A DNA stretch of 64,000 nt from Gigantopelta aegis (taxonomy: Eukaryota; Mollusca; Gastropoda; Neomphalida; Peltospiridae): NCBI RefSeq assembly GCF_016097555.1, contig NC_054712.1:43124567-43188566 (forward strand). The letters run 5' to 3'. A model generated the notes under the pieces. That model saw nothing but the letters and a program-made list of their open reading frames with translations, was not told the origin of the DNA and ran no database searches. A program made the translations under genes and the position numbers. Of the stretch, positions 1-12,003 are shown piece after piece (the stretch's first letter is position 1; every line of letters starts with the position of its first letter).

Positions 1-1161
1 ATTCATTTTATGTTCTGAACAGTTAAAAACATGCCAGTTTTATCAGTCATTTAAAACAAATGTATTGTAAACAATTATTCTTTTTTTCCCCCATAATTAC
101 TTTTCATTAAAGATTAATACAACCCCGAGTAATCTCAAATAGTAGCCTGTTGATTTTTGTTTCTAATAAACTGGCTGCCACAAATACTCAATCTCACAAA
201 GTAATTGCTTGAAATGGCATAGTAAAACTGAAAAAAAAAGTAATTATATTATATATACCCCGGTATATATGTAATTATATTATATATATATATATATATA
301 CATATATACAATGTATATTGCCATTAATAAATTGTACAATTTTGTTAATGTAAATACTGATTGTGAGAACAATGTTAAAACGTGAATCATGAATTGTGAA
401 ATCTGTTGTTCAGTTTGTACAGTGTATTACTTGAATTGATAGAACTCTATCACCACAGGTAAGGAGGGTGTAACACAATGTTTCTACCGTTAATAAAATG
501 GTTGTATGTATCAGTTGTGTTGACATTTTTATTTCACATCAGGTACTCTGGATTGAATAAAAAAAAACACCTTAAAGCCACAAAGAGAGACATTATTTAA
601 CAATCTGACAAAAATCAGTTCCACTGGTCTATAACAATGATCATTCATGACAAAAGTTGCATTGTAATTTCCCCCCCCCCAACTTCTGACAGGTGTGTTC
701 AGAATAACAACTAATCGGTTGTAGAATACTAGAAGTCGTATATGACAAAGAATCTGGACAGTATAAATATTGAGTTGTAATACATTCAGATTAGAATCTG
801 GACAGTATAAATATTGAGTTGTAATACACTCGGATTAGAAGCGAGAGCAGAAATGTTGGCCAATTTTTTGCTGGCAGTTGGTAGTTTGTTCCTAGCGTAA
901 GAACTGAATATTAATTTGTTTTAACATTTATGGAGATCTGAATAACAGAACTAGTAAACACTGCACTGCTGTCCATACATACATGTAAGTGTGTAAAGAG
1001 ATATTGTGGTTCATATTGTGAACATCAAAAATTATCACTGAAAAGAAAACTTAAGCAATTACACACACTTGATTCAAGTGACCTTGACCTGGGTCACGTG
1101 TGTGTGTCCATTAGACTTGATAGGTATGTTGAACAATCATACCAAATAAAGTTTAAAATTA
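1..1161. other. intergenic, no gene recognised
   Basis: AT-rich sequence with no convincing coding region. It holds a TA-rich microsatellite near 241-300 and a short tandem duplication (749-836). AATAAA-like strings near 492 and 556 could belong to the 3' end of a gene outside the window, but nothing ties them to one. Confidence 0.5.
749..836. repeat. 44-bp tandem duplication
   Basis: Two adjacent copies of a 44-bp unit begin with AGAATCTGGACAG at 749 and 793. They differ at only a few positions. Confidence 0.8.
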
Positions 1162-1455
1162 GTTCTGTTTAATGACACCACTAGAGCTCAGATTTAATAA
1201 TCATCAGCTGAGATGTCAAACATTTGGTAATTTGGAGGAAACCTGCTACATTTTTTCCCCATTAGCAGCAAGGGAAACTTGTATATGTACTTACAGACCA
1301 CCAGGAAAGCACATACCAAAAGCTTGATATACCAGTCACGGGGCACTAGTGGTGGTAGGATTAAAACATTTTTAAGAGCGAACAGGTCCACCTAGGGAGT
1401 TTGATCTTTTGACCCAAAGATTGTCCGCAGAGCTTTCTACCAACAGCTAATCCCA
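1162..1455 (-). mobile_element. tRNA-derived SINE, tail type 2
   Basis: Minus-strand SINE whose 3' tail (GTGCTCTAGTGGTGTCGTTAA type) starts at 1162. The shared body (AGCAAGGGA, a retained piece of the AGATCCCTTGCTGCTAA block) follows. The head end is diverged. It is recognised by similarity to more than 20 other copies in this window. Confidence 0.7.
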
Positions 1456-1497
1456 ACCCTCCATATGTTAAACATCTAGTAAAGGATATCAGTTAAA

Positions 1498-1940
1498 CTT
1501 TGTTTAACAACACCACTAGAGCACATTGATTTATCCATCAACAGCTATTGGATGCCGACGGGACAAGACGTAGCCCAGTGGTAAAATGTTCGCTTGATGC
1601 ACGGTCGGTCTAGGATCGATTCCAGTCGGTGGACCCATTGGGCTATTTCTCGTTCCAGCCAGTGCTCCACAACTGGTGTAACAAAGGCCGTGGTATGTAC
1701 TATCCTGTCTGTGGGATGGTCCATATAAAACATCCCTTGCTGCTAATCAAAAAGAGTAGCCCATGAAGTGACGACAGTGGGTTTCGTGTGGTTCTTAACC
1801 ATATGTCTGACGCAATATAAACATAAATAAAATGTGTTGAACGTGTCATTAAATAAAAATTTCCTTCTTATTGGATGCCAAACATTTGGTAATACAGAGT
1901 GGAAACTCAAATATTTTCATTCCACATGGATCGATCCCAC
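1498..1940 (-). mobile_element. SINE (tail type 2), split by a younger SINE
   Basis: A minus-strand type-2 tail runs from about 1498 to 1556 and resumes at about 1880 (ATTGGATGCCAAACATTTGG). The break is filled by a plus-strand SINE at 1557-1868. The older copy is therefore the target of the younger one. Confidence 0.7.
1557..1868 (+). mobile_element. tRNA-derived SINE, head A, tail type 1
   Basis: Full-length copy. The head contains a polymerase III A-box-like segment (TAGCCCAGTGG) and a B-box-like segment (GGATCGATTCC). The body and the tail (GTCATTAAATAAAA) follow. The flanking duplication TATTGGATGCC lies at 1546-1556 and 1869-1879. It marks insertion by LINE-type retrotransposition into an older SINE. 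Confidence 0.85.
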
Positions 1941-2228
1941 ATTGACAAACTACATGAATTAACAATGAAAAAACCCAACACTAACATCCTTTATAACAAC
2001 ATATATTTTAATAGAGAGAACAATTTATATTCAATGCCCCACCCCTTCCATTCCATGATTGATGTTCAAGTTAAATGAAGTTTCATTGTGATGGATGTTT
2101 CCTGTCCCACTCTGACTCCTATCTGTAAACACGTTGGTTAATACCTGAAAACAGATCAAATACAACACATCACTATTTAACAAGCTTTGAAATCTCATTT
2201 TTGTAATATAAATAAACTTTATATCTAA

Positions 2229-2606
2229 AGGGACATTCCTGAGTTTGCTGCAATTTGTAAGATGTTACCAAATAACAGAAACCTTTTTAATTACATATAT
2301 TTTTTCAACATAAAATATTAATAGCTGTATATTAAACATGTTTCGGATCATGTTTCTAATATTTGTACTACTACTAGGTTAAATTTTATTTTATTTCCTA
2401 AACAATTGGTTTTTCATAGGTACAAAATTATTTGAAGACAAAATCCAGTTTGAGCTTCTTACAAATATTAAGATGACCACAAACATATTGAATATACAGA
2501 CAGTGATATTCTAAACAAGAAAATATAATTAATATGTAAGTTTAATCGTAGAAATATTTTATTAGTCGGAAACATCTCACAATGCAGCAAACTCAGGAAT
2601 GCCCCT
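2229..2606. mobile_element. TTAA-flanked inverted-repeat MITE
   Basis: Ends are AGGGACATTCCTGAGTTTGC and its near-exact inverse, about 28 bp long. They are flanked by CTAA at 2225-2228 and TTAA at 2607-2610. A second copy lies at 36106-36476 with TTAA on both sides. TTAA duplications are typical of piggyBac and Kolobok types; the superfamily is not settled here. No coding capacity. Confidence 0.75.
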
Positions 2607-2708
2607 TTAACAGTATGTGTCAAGCCATAGGATTTCAAATTTCATTGTAAACACTTTTTCGGTTCTGTGCCTGGTGATCATGGGAATTCATCGGGAAACT
2701 GTTTTAAA

Positions 2709-3050
2709 AAAAATATATTTACCCTGCAACCACCATTTCTACTGACAGAATATGATGATGGATAAAGCATACTCGTATCCTTCTACTAGCAGGATATGAC
2801 TTTTGACATCACATGAATGTCGTCATACGCATAGCTACATTACAAAATCGCTCATTTGACCTTTAGGTCATTGTACAATGTGGCTGAAATAACAGCTTTT
2901 CCCCTTAATTTGTATGGTCTGCAGGATAAAGATAATAACTAGTTAATGACGTCGGATATCTGCTTATTCTGTTCAAGCAGAGCCTCGCGGAATTTCCCAT
3001 TCTTATCTTCACAGAATAAAACAGATATCCAACATCATTAACTAGTTATT
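2709..3050. repeat. interspersed repeat ending in a hairpin
   Basis: This matches, in reverse orientation, the sequence at 42855-43490. Shared stretches include the part reading TCATATTCTG/CAGAATATGA and the GTCAAATGAGCGATT region. Its right part (2936-3046) folds back on itself, with arms around AACTAGTTAATGACGTC and GGATATC. The hairpin type recurs at 37113-37258. Class unknown. Confidence 0.6.
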
Positions 3051-3087
3051 CTCTCTCTCATTCTCTCTATAAATATATATATATGTA

Positions 3088-3329
3088 TGAAGAGTTTCAT
3101 CGCAAAACGCCATATTAAAAACCATTGTGCGAACACCACTCAGATACTGTTCATACATCGACAAACACAAGTTCAAATTCAGTTTTCAGCAAAATGCGAT
3201 ACGATTGTCTGAGGATATATAGCAGATTGCAAAGAAACTGGCGCAGTGTTTATGGTGGTTTGGAATAAAACGTTTTTAGGATTGGGTGTGTATAGTGGCA
3301 TTTATCGCATTTTGCGATGAAACTCTTCA
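3088..3329. mobile_element. TA-flanked MITE
   Basis: Inverted termini of about 21 bp begin TGAAGAGTTTCATCGCAAAA, with TA on each side. This layout fits a Tc1/mariner-type non-autonomous element. No coding capacity. Confidence 0.7.
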
Positions 3330-4303
3330 TATATATTTTTTTTTTTTTTGAATAGTTGTACTCAATATATTAATCATGGGAAACAAAATTTCGGTGCCAT
3401 AATTTTATTAACAGAGTACGGAAACGATCGTTTCTGTAAAGTCAGAAGGCCTGACATGTATTTTTTTTTAAAGTTTGAATTACTGATAATTTTTAATGTA
3501 TATATGAAAGGAAAGACATGGTGTTCTGTTGAATAGACTAAAAAAATTTATTAATAAGAAAAAGAACCAAAAAATAATAAAATATAAATAAAGTACAGCA
3601 GCAAAACCCCACCCAGAAAGCCTCACAGGGTGAATATGGGTGCCATGGAAACCATGATATATTTTCTCTTCCTTGGTCCGATGCATTTAAACCACATACA
3701 ACCATGCCTTTATTATCAACCAATATTCATTTTCATAACCAGGGGTGGGAATCAATTGGTGAATTGTAAAAAAGAGTAAAATCTAGAGGGGTCCCAGAAA
3801 TTCTTGAAAACCTAGGTTAAAATCCATGCCATCTGACACATTTTGGAGGAAAGGACGATTAAAATTCGAGGAAACACAATGTTCCATGAGAGGAAAACAG
3901 CTGATCCGTGGATAATTCCCACCCTTGATAACTTTTATCAGGGCTCAAACTTATTGTATATTGATCACTTTTCCCACAGCAAAATCATTTCAAAACTGCC
4001 GTAAGTAGCAAATCCAGTTTTCCTGACCTAACTAAAAAATTTCACCACATTCCAGGCTTGAAAAAATTACATTTCCAAATTCCATTATTTCCAGAATATC
4101 CCAAACTTGAAGCCAAATCCTAGATATTATTACTGTTTGAAACCACTAAATTGACATTTTGTCACCATTTTGTAAAACTGCCAAATTTAAATAATGCATG
4201 AAGTGATCAGCATCAAAAAAATTAAATATCTATAAGCAATACAACAAAACTACACAACAACAAATGTGGATTATTTCATTAATCTCACCTTTTTTTTCAG
4301 TAT
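3330..4303 (-). other. probable DAD1 3' untranslated region and flank
   Basis: Lies directly downstream of the DAD1 stop codon on the minus strand. No other gene is seen. A minus-strand AATAAA at 3716-3711 is the nearest clear polyadenylation signal found, which would give a 3' UTR of about 590 nt. The end of the transcript is not otherwise visible. Confidence 0.4.
3711..3716 (-). promoter_or_regulatory. candidate polyadenylation signal of DAD1
   Basis: AATAAA on the minus strand, about 590 nt after the DAD1 stop. Chosen only by motif and position; another match at 3547-3552 is possible. Confidence 0.3.
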
Positions 4304-4434
4304 TTATCCAATAAAGTTGATAACCACAAGATGAAGAACTGCATGTGCAAAGATGAAGTCGGCAAAGGCTCGTTCTGGACTTATTCCTGAAAAATCTAGC
4401 TTGTTCTGAGGGTTGGCTTGTAACCGTAAACAAA
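4304..4434 (-). CDS. DAD1: DAD1 coding exon 2
   Basis: Begins after a TTTTCAG acceptor. It encodes [12 protein letters not shown] through the conserved SPERAFADF segment to the terminal glycine, and stops with TAA at 4306-4304. Confidence 0.95.
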
Positions 4435-7400
4435 CTGAAAAATAAATCAAATCCATGCAGTTATTACAGTGTTCTTGCTGCTCCATTTAAGCTATTACAT
4501 TTCACGTTCTCCGTCCTCCAGGGGTTTCCCCAGGGCCGTTAGGCGTAGCGGCCCGACACGCCTTCGTCTGTAAAGTAAGCGCTTTGACGGCGTGGAAGCA
4601 CCTTAAATCAATTGCCGCTACGCCTTGATTTGAAGTACTTTAGAAAAACAATTATCACAAGTATGAGCGTGGCAGTCGACTACCTTTTGCAAACAACTTG
4701 TGTACCAGTATACCAAGCACACCTACCCACTATGACAGGTCAAACACTTCCTAACTACTTAACAATGGACCAGTCATCTGCTTACAATTGGTGTTTGGTA
4801 ATCTACTGGGACCGCTAATCCGTCAGGAAGGCGTTTACGCGTAACAGGATTCCTGTGCCGAGCAATCAAGCTTCAAGGCCGATCAAAGATGATGCCCATT
4901 GACAGAATCAACTGTACTATTTAACTCAATAAACAATAGGTGAAGCACTTTTTAATAGTACAGTTAAGTTGGCAATCAGTAATTTCTATCCTAACAAAAA
5001 AATGGATAATAAAATTTGCAAGTGGCTAAAATTTTGGCTGAGCCATTTTCTATCTTCTGATGTGAACAAACGGTTACATAATCTATTCGACACCTCAAAC
5101 ATAATAATACCAAATATTCAATTAGCATAATAGCGATCTCGCGACCGGTAACGAGAAACGGTGTTATCCAGAATACAGCGTATGCCTTATGATATTTGCT
5201 AATTTTAATAATCAAGGTTATTAATTTTAACGGCATGCATTCAACATGTATGACAGCAATGTGAAGGTGATTCAATGTCTGGAAGATATGTAACTTGCTA
5301 TTTTAATTTTGTAAAGTCTTTGAACCAAAGTAATAAAAACAAACGATGCATGTCAATTTGAATACACATGCCAGTTCAGGGCCGAAAGACATGCCGGCTA
5401 TCCCAAGGGCTGGGTTCAGCCAGACTGAGCGAAAACAAAACGTTCGCTACACCGGTTTGTGCGCTTCACATTAAACCAAATGGACACGATGGACACCAAT
5501 CAAATAGTTCGCGAACGTTAGGAAGAACGTTCGTTGGCTGAACTGATGAAAGCTCTCGGCGTAATATACATCACGCTTCAGACATTAAACAATACAATTA
5601 CACAGAAGTAAATCTGATGTAAATTTGTAGAAAAACAATAGTTGTTTGCATCAATGAATACCTAACTGCAGTTTCGGTTATTTCCTTTGTCTTTGTTAAT
5701 TTTGTACCTATGGTCGTGAGCACGCATGCAGATCACGATCGTGGGAAATAAACATGCAGTATTTATACAAATTGCAGTTAAACGTACACTGAATTAGTTT
5801 ACAATAATCATATTTGTTAGATAATGCTAGATATATATTTGTAAAACTGTGAGGTAACATTTAATTAGCTGGATTTAAAAAATACTGTAAAATTTTATTT
5901 TATTAACGTTTTTTGTTTTGTTTTTTGTTTATAAATGAAATATACTGTGAAGTCAGCATTCTTAGGTTAGGTATTTTACAAGCAGAATTCACAACAAGCA
6001 TTTAACACGACGCTGAAATCAACAGCAACAACATGTTGCAAATTATGAAATTGTTGGGGGTGGGGAATTGATGGGTTATTTTTTTTAAAGTTTTAACCCC
6101 CCAAAGAAAAACAAAACAAAAACAATATGATTTGATGGATTGAAGGCAAACACTTAACTGTTTTCAACCCACTACCCCACTTCTTTTGGCTTAATTTTTG
6201 TGTTACAATGATGCTAAATATGTAAGCGCCTTAAAAAAATCCTGGGGAAAGGCCTGCATCCTCCTTTATTTTTCTGCGCCCTTCTTTATTTTCCAGCACC
6301 CTACTATATTTCACAGCACCTATCTCCGCTATTTCCAAATGCATTTTTTTCCACACATAAAATAAACCAGTCTGCACATTGGACATCAAAGGAAACAAGC
6401 CAAGTTGTGTACGAAAAAGCAATTGACGAAACATTTACGACATTTACCGTAACATAATTTAACAGTATTTTTAACAGCCTCTATTTTGTCCGATACCTGT
6501 ATCCATTTGTATGTTTAATACACACAATGAAAGTTATATTTTATTTGAGCAATGAAAACATTTTTATTTTTTACGGATTCGGCAATCTCGGATTGAAAAA
6601 GACACTTATTTGGTGCCAAATTTATCATGTGATCAGAACAGTCATTCTGTCTTTTGTTTCCACTGATATTTTGTCCTCAATTGCAGATACAATTGGTTGT
6701 AACTGATGATTTTTACTTTCTATCATTTCTGTTTATTCTATTTATAGCAGGTCTTTATAAAATATTGTAAACTTTTCATTTGGGGGGGGATATCACCGCT
6801 TATAAAAACAACTAAAGTGCTAGTGTTTATCATTAAAATCATTTATCTTGGGTGCTAAATAATATATACACTGCCTTTACAAAAACAAAACTACTTTTTA
6901 TCAGAAACACAATCTACCTCGTTTTTGTGGGATGATAAATAGTCATGCATTGCAATGTTCTGTAATAATACACATCCCAGTAAGCCAGCAATAAGTATAT
7001 CAATATATACATATATTATTTTTCAATACAAAATAAAATACCATTGTCAAAGTGGCTACACAACAAGTCGAACCAATTAACAATGTTTTGCCCATGCATT
7101 AACATACGTACTGAAATGATACACAGAGTGTTTTCTTAGTTAATTGGTCTATGCCGTTAGTCGCTTCTACCTGTGATTCTAATTGGCAGGTGTGTATTTG
7201 ATTGGTAACCAGACGAGCCAATTAATTGACGCTGTCTAGACACAAAAATACATACCGGTATTGTGGAATTTACCTGTTGCCCCTAAAATTGTAATGGACA
7301 TGGTTTATTACTGTAAATAGTTCTGTAAAACTATTGATTAAGTAGACTATTCCATCTAAAACCACAGAACTGACCAATTACGTAGTCCCAAAGAAAGAAA

Positions 7401-9175
7401 ATTATCACTTGGGTATCGTGGGTTGTCATTTTTGCTCCAACGTAGCATATCAACAGGCCTAATAGTGTACATTTTTCCTTTGGATTATTTAACAGAGAAA
7501 AATACTATAACCCCATTTTGTTCCGTTAATGCAACTTGAAATATATTTAGTTAAATAGTTTATTTATTATTACGTCATTTATGCTGTTTTACAAGTCTGG
7601 TTGATCAAAGAGAAGCGCCTTGTCGAAAATTACTGCTTTTGTTTACACTGTACATACAGGAGATGGTCAGGAGCTGACATCACTTCGCCCCAAGCTATCC
7701 CACCGGACGTCACAAAAATGAAACAAAATGGCTGCCCCCAGTTAGCAGGAATAATCATGTTTTTTTATTAACTCTAAAATTACGCGTTTTTCATTTGCTA
7801 AAGTGTCAGTATGTGTTGGTGGTCCGGGTATGCATCTTTCCAACACATACGGCTCTTGTTTGAGTTGACCCTACCTTTAAATGTCAGACCGATAACATCT
7901 TCGGTTCAGTTAAAAGACGAGTCTGTTTGTATTTCGTATAAACGTTTTTGTTGGCAAAATAAGGAGTATGTCTTTCCACAAAGTCTACCAACACACAACA
8001 ATGCGGTGACCAAGCTCTCCACCCCCCCCCCCCCCACCTATTTTTTTTTTCATTTCGTTTTAATAAGTTTTTGAAGGGTGTGGTGCCGTGCGGCCGCCCT
8101 CCTTTAATTTTTACCCAGTGAGAACACTATTATGAGAAAACGTACATTGTAGTTTTTATGACAATTCAGGGCTTGAAATAGCGACCCACAAAAAGCCAAA
8201 AGCAGTCCATTTATTACTCACATGACATTTGATTTACAAATTATGTCACATCATATTTGAAACATTACACTTGTAAAATTGTCACAGAATATGATTTTTA
8301 AGGTTAAGTAAATCCATGAGGATGATGATTGATTAATAAATTTAAGAAAGTGTAGTAAATTAAAAACTGTAAAGAAGGTACATATAATAAATTTATACAG
8401 AATGTCACGTTGTTTTCGCTTCCTACATATGTGAAGTTCTGTATATTTACCAAAGTTAGTAATTATTATGCAGCGGCATAAAAGTGCCGTCAGTGTCAGT
8501 GATGCTCCTGATCCATGGCGGAAGGACTTTCCTTTGGCACTGTTACTAACCCTATTTAAATAAGTATTTATAATGTTCTTTATATGTGACAGTGCCAAAA
8601 GAATGTCCTACCTCCATGGCAATTTATTCGCAAGGACAACAATTTTCGTCGGTGTCATAATTAAGTTCAAGCCCTGTAGTAAATAACACGGCACATGCAC
8701 TTTGTTACACCAGTTGTGGAGCACTGACTGGAACGAGAAATAGCGTACGGCTAATGGGTTGACCAATGAGAATCGATCTTAGATACACACTCAGGGGTGT
8801 GCTTTTTCACAGGGCTATGTCCCACTCAACAATGGCAGATGGGTGTGGGGGGGAGGAGGGGGGTGTGCATGCATGCACAGCAGGAAGGCAGAGGGTGTGT
8901 GATCGTAACTAATGCATGCATTACACAAAACGGACCATGGGACCTAGTAAAACTTAGTCCTCACCTCCTAAAACAAATGATCCTACTGTTGAGATGAAGC
9001 CGGACAGAAACGAGTTGAAGGGGAAAGTGCCCACCAAACAACAGTACGCGAACTGGATCACACCCGTCAACAAAATGTAAAACAGGTATGCATCGATCAA
9101 TTTCAGTCTTTTAGGGGTCACGTGCACATATTCATCATAAAATTTTCCAAGCACTGTAGTTAATTTTTCGGGCAT
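4304..9175 (-). CDS. DAD1: DAD1, oligosaccharyltransferase subunit (2 coding exons)
   Basis: Subunit of the oligosaccharyltransferase complex in the ER membrane, which transfers the glycan to asparagine during N-glycosylation (yeast Ost2). Coding exons are 9175-8965 and 4434-4304, joined in phase 1 across GT (8964-8963) and AG (4436-4435). The product is 113 residues, the same length as the human protein. Family signatures are plain: [19 protein letters not shown] in the first exon, [15 protein letters not shown] before the splice, then [20 protein letters not shown] and a C-terminus [10 protein letters not shown]. The known topology is three membrane segments. The start at 9175 is the ATG reading [12 protein letters not shown]; it fits the family length. 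The intron (about 4.5 kb) is filled with repeats. The promoter (9234-9260) has housekeeping-type sites. The identification is very secure. Confidence 0.96.
5413..5543. mobile_element. short inverted-repeat MITE
   Basis: Termini GGTTCAGCCAGAC and GTTGGCTGAAC are inverted. The inner part has repeated AACGTTCG motifs. A related copy lies at 59904-60029 inside the large hAT-like element. Confidence 0.55.
8167..8676. mobile_element. hAT-like non-autonomous element
   Basis: Inverted ends CAGGGCTTGAA and TTCAAGCCCTG, as in many hAT elements. The inner part resembles 23870-24060 (CATATTTGAAACATTACAC). A clear 8-bp flanking duplication was not seen. No transposase. Confidence 0.5.
8702..8791 (-). mobile_element. 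SINE fragment, head side
   Basis: Minus-strand fragment containing TTACACCAGTTGTGGAGCAC and GAACGAGAAATAG, followed by a degraded tRNA-like head. It lies about 170 bp downstream of DAD1 exon 1, in the intron. Confidence 0.6.
8965..9175 (-). CDS. DAD1: DAD1 coding exon 1
   Basis: Encodes residues 1-70 plus the first base of codon 71 and ends at a GTGAGG donor. It contains the cytosolic N-terminus, the first membrane segment and most of the second. Confidence 0.95.
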
Positions 9176-9233
9176 TTTGAGTAGTTCGGCGTCTTTAGTT
9201 TGCAAAGTTCCAAACGTGGCACCACACAAACCT

Positions 9234-9260
9234 ACTTCCGCCTACTTCCGCCTAGATTGG
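9234..9260 (-). promoter_or_regulatory. DAD1 core promoter: CCAAT box and two ETS sites
   Basis: On the minus strand, reading toward the gene, a CCAAT box (9260-9256) is followed by two CGGAAGT sites in tandem 10 bp apart (9250-9244 and 9240-9234). They lie 59-85 bp upstream of the DAD1 ATG. CGGAAGT is the core recognised by GABP/ETS factors, common at TATA-less housekeeping promoters. Function is inferred. Confidence 0.6.
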
Positions 9261-9365
9261 TCAACCAAGTTGTCTTGTAACCAGCGTAGTAGATTTGGGA
9301 ATTCAGTGTTTATGTTGTTATTAGATATAGTTCCTATACAACAGATTCTGATTAAGAATCTGGAA

Positions 9366-9660
9366 TTTGTTTTGGTTAACGACACCACTAGAGCACATTA
9401 ATTTATTAATCATCGGCTATTGGATGTCAAACATTTGATAATTCTGACAGAGGAAAACCACCAATTTTTCCTAATGCAGCAAGGGATCTTTTAAATACAC
9501 TTTGCCACAGGCAGGAAAACACATGTATCACAGCCTTTGACCAGTTGTGGTGCACTGATTGTAATGAGAAAAAACAAATCAGTTTAATGGATCCATCGAG
9601 GTGATTCGATCCTACGACCCAAGCACCTCATGCGAGCACTCAACCGGCTGAGCTAGCCTA
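9366..9660 (-). mobile_element. SINE, tail type 2
   Basis: Minus-strand copy starting with the inverted tail (GTTAACGACACCACTAGAGC). The body has the AGCAAGGGATC block, and the tRNA-like head with its B-box-like GATTCGATCCTACGACC lies near 9617. Confidence 0.75.
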
Positions 9661-10710
9661 AATTCCGAATCTGAACTACAAAAACTAAATATAATCTCGT
9701 ACCTCAACAAGACAAATTTAAAGGATGTTTTTATGATTATATACCTGCTACATCATAATAATAAGGTCTATAATATAAGAGCTTGCTTTCGCTCTCTTTT
9801 AAAACACAACAAGCACGTGTGTATATATATATGCACGTACCTGCGAAAAAACGCGCACACGCGTTCAATACACAAAACAGTGTTTAAAATATGTCTTGTA
9901 CATATGATTTCTATTACGTATTTTAATAACATCTTAATTTTGTCAAATTAGGACTACGCCACTGTCAATCTGAAACACTGGGGAGGGATCCAACATTGGG
10001 ATGGATGGGCAGCATAATCGTACGAGACACGGGGCGGTGTTTAGGGGGGGGCAACAGCCCCCCTAGTGCTCGAGCAAAACCTCAAATTCGGGTAAAAATT
10101 ATACAGAGTGAGCTAACCTAATATCTTTCTACCACGTATTTCCATCATTGTACCCTCAAAATTAGTTCTAATCCATGTAAAAATGCGTAGTGATTCGTGT
10201 GTAACCCTATATATAGCTGTTTGGTAGTAATGATAATATGAATAAATGTTGTTATCCAGATTCGGGCATTGTCGTTTAATTCGGACAAAAACTAGCTTGT
10301 CCCTTTTCAAAAAATGGGAACCCGTACACCTACGGTGGACAGGGCAGGTCAGGTCAGGTCAGGTCATAGGACGTAACATGCACATTCAGAGCAAGCTGTT
10401 GTAGCGCATGCCTGTCACGGGCGCAGGTATCCGATCGACTTACACCTGTTCATTCGTCCGGGACAGGAAAGGGTGGGTGGGCAACCAGGTTGTCTGTTAG
10501 TCATGTTATAGGGAGACATGAAAATATATACGGTAGTTGGGGGTAAATATGTATGATTGGGGAGTGGCCTCCATACGCCCTTCCTCCGCTAGCTACACAT
10601 GTGGTCATAAATAGTGAAATGGTGATCCAGGGGATCGACAAGAGCGTTATGTAATTTTAGAGGGGGGCGTCTTAGAAATGTTACGAAATGTTATACAGGG
10701 GAGAGGGAGG
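9661..10710. other. intergenic between DAD1 and the ZNF507-like gene
   Basis: No gene recognised. It contains the AGGTC tandem (10346-10366) and G- and C-rich patches near 10030-10070 and 10620-10670. Confidence 0.5.
10346..10366. repeat. (AGGTC)4 tandem
   Basis: Four AGGTC units in a row, ending in A, so that AGGTCA nuclear-receptor half-sites overlap. About 1.1 kb upstream of the DAD1 promoter. No further support for function. Confidence 0.5.
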
Positions 10711-11015
10711 AAGGAAATGTTAACGACGCACTCAAACCATTTTATTTACGATTAAATATAGCGTCGGACCTATTGTTAAGGACCACAGAGATATTGAGAG
10801 ACAAAACCCGCTGTCGCTACTCTTTTCGATTAGCAGCAAGCGATATTTTATATGCACCATCCCACAGATAGGATAGTACATACCACGGCATTTGTTACAT
10901 CATGTACCAGTTGTGGAGCACTGGCTGGAACGAGAAATAGGTCAATGGGCCCACCGACGAGAATCGATTTAAGATCGATCGCGCATCAAGCGAGCGCTAT
11001 ACCACCGAGCTACGT
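10711..11015 (-). mobile_element. SINE, head A, tail type 1
   Basis: Nearly complete minus-strand copy, from the inverted tail (AAGGAAATGTTAACGACGC) to the head near GAGCTACGT. The head B-box equivalent is around 10965-10985. Confidence 0.75.
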
Positions 11016-11948
11016 ATCGTCTATAGGGGAGAGGATACAAAAATGGGCAGATTTATCGTTATGTAATTGTTGAATGATTCCTGTATTGCTCTGGACAGGA
11101 CATTTATATATAAAGTTAAGATTTTCCATGACATACAATATGTGGAACGGAATGTAGCTCTATGGTAAAGTGCTTACAAGTAATGAGTCGATGGCAGATC
11201 CGTATACACCGGGGAGGGGGGGGGGGGAACTGGGGGGTTGTGCCCCCCCCCCCCACTTGGGAACCAAAATGTACTGGGTTTGGGTTTTTTTTGTCCCGTT
11301 ATAAATAAAGATTTTTAAAATATGGTTTGTGTCCCCAACTTGAGACTAAAGATTGTGTCCCCCACCCCACCCGTCTCCATAGTAGGATCCACCCATTTCG
11401 TATTAATATGATTGTTTTCTTCCTGTGGTAAATGCATGTGCACACCACTCACATCCTGGTTATGGTGTGCCAGTGATGATACACCCAAAGTTAGCTGAAT
11501 AATCGGGTGAAATGTCCATGGGAAGGGAGTATAGATGTTTTATAAATCGGAAGAAATTTAATTTGATCTACAACTATGCAATGAACCAAGTGAACTTTGT
11601 GAGAGAAAAACAAACGTGTACTGAGTAGAACTGAGTACGCATAATGGAAGCAATTAAAAAATCCAATAAGCAGTAGACTTCCAAGCAACATCTTTGTAAT
11701 CTAGACTAGCTACTTAATATTTAAATTTATTTTAAAATGGAACAATGTTTACACTCTTCTAAATAGCATAAAAATCTTACTTCAACTACACAAACTGGCA
11801 ATGATATATACAATTAAGTCTGAGTCGACCCTGTAGATGAATCCATATTTTCTCTTCATAGGAATATATACCGGTAGCTAATTAAATTTCAGTAGGATGG
11901 CTACATAAAGATATACAAACCCCAGTTATGCATTTTAGTTAATTGGTA

Positions 11949-12003
11949 CTGTGTGTATGTGTGTGTGTGTGTGTGTGCGTGCGTGCGTGTGTGTGTGTGT
12001 GTA
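11949..12003. repeat. (TG)n microsatellite
   Basis: Mostly TG dinucleotides with interspersed TGCG steps. Confidence 0.9.

Larger units (their letters stand above)
4435..8964 (-). other. DAD1 intron
   Basis: No exon-like sequence seen. It holds a GC-richer unclassified segment near 4505-4860, an inverted-repeat element (5413-5543), a hAT-like element (8167-8676) and a SINE fragment (8702-8791). The part from about 5550 to 8160 shows nothing recognisable apart from poly-C and short AT tracts. Confidence 0.6.

Noticed and set aside
1559-1640. tRNA gene candidates at the SINE heads
   Set aside because: A and B boxes are present but no cloverleaf or anticodon stem forms, and the sequence continues into the SINE body in every copy.
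7254-7262. Recurrent palindrome ACCGGT (also near 11870, 12508, 27996, 37516)
   Set aside because: Scattered, short, and without consistent context; no basis to call it a regulatory site.
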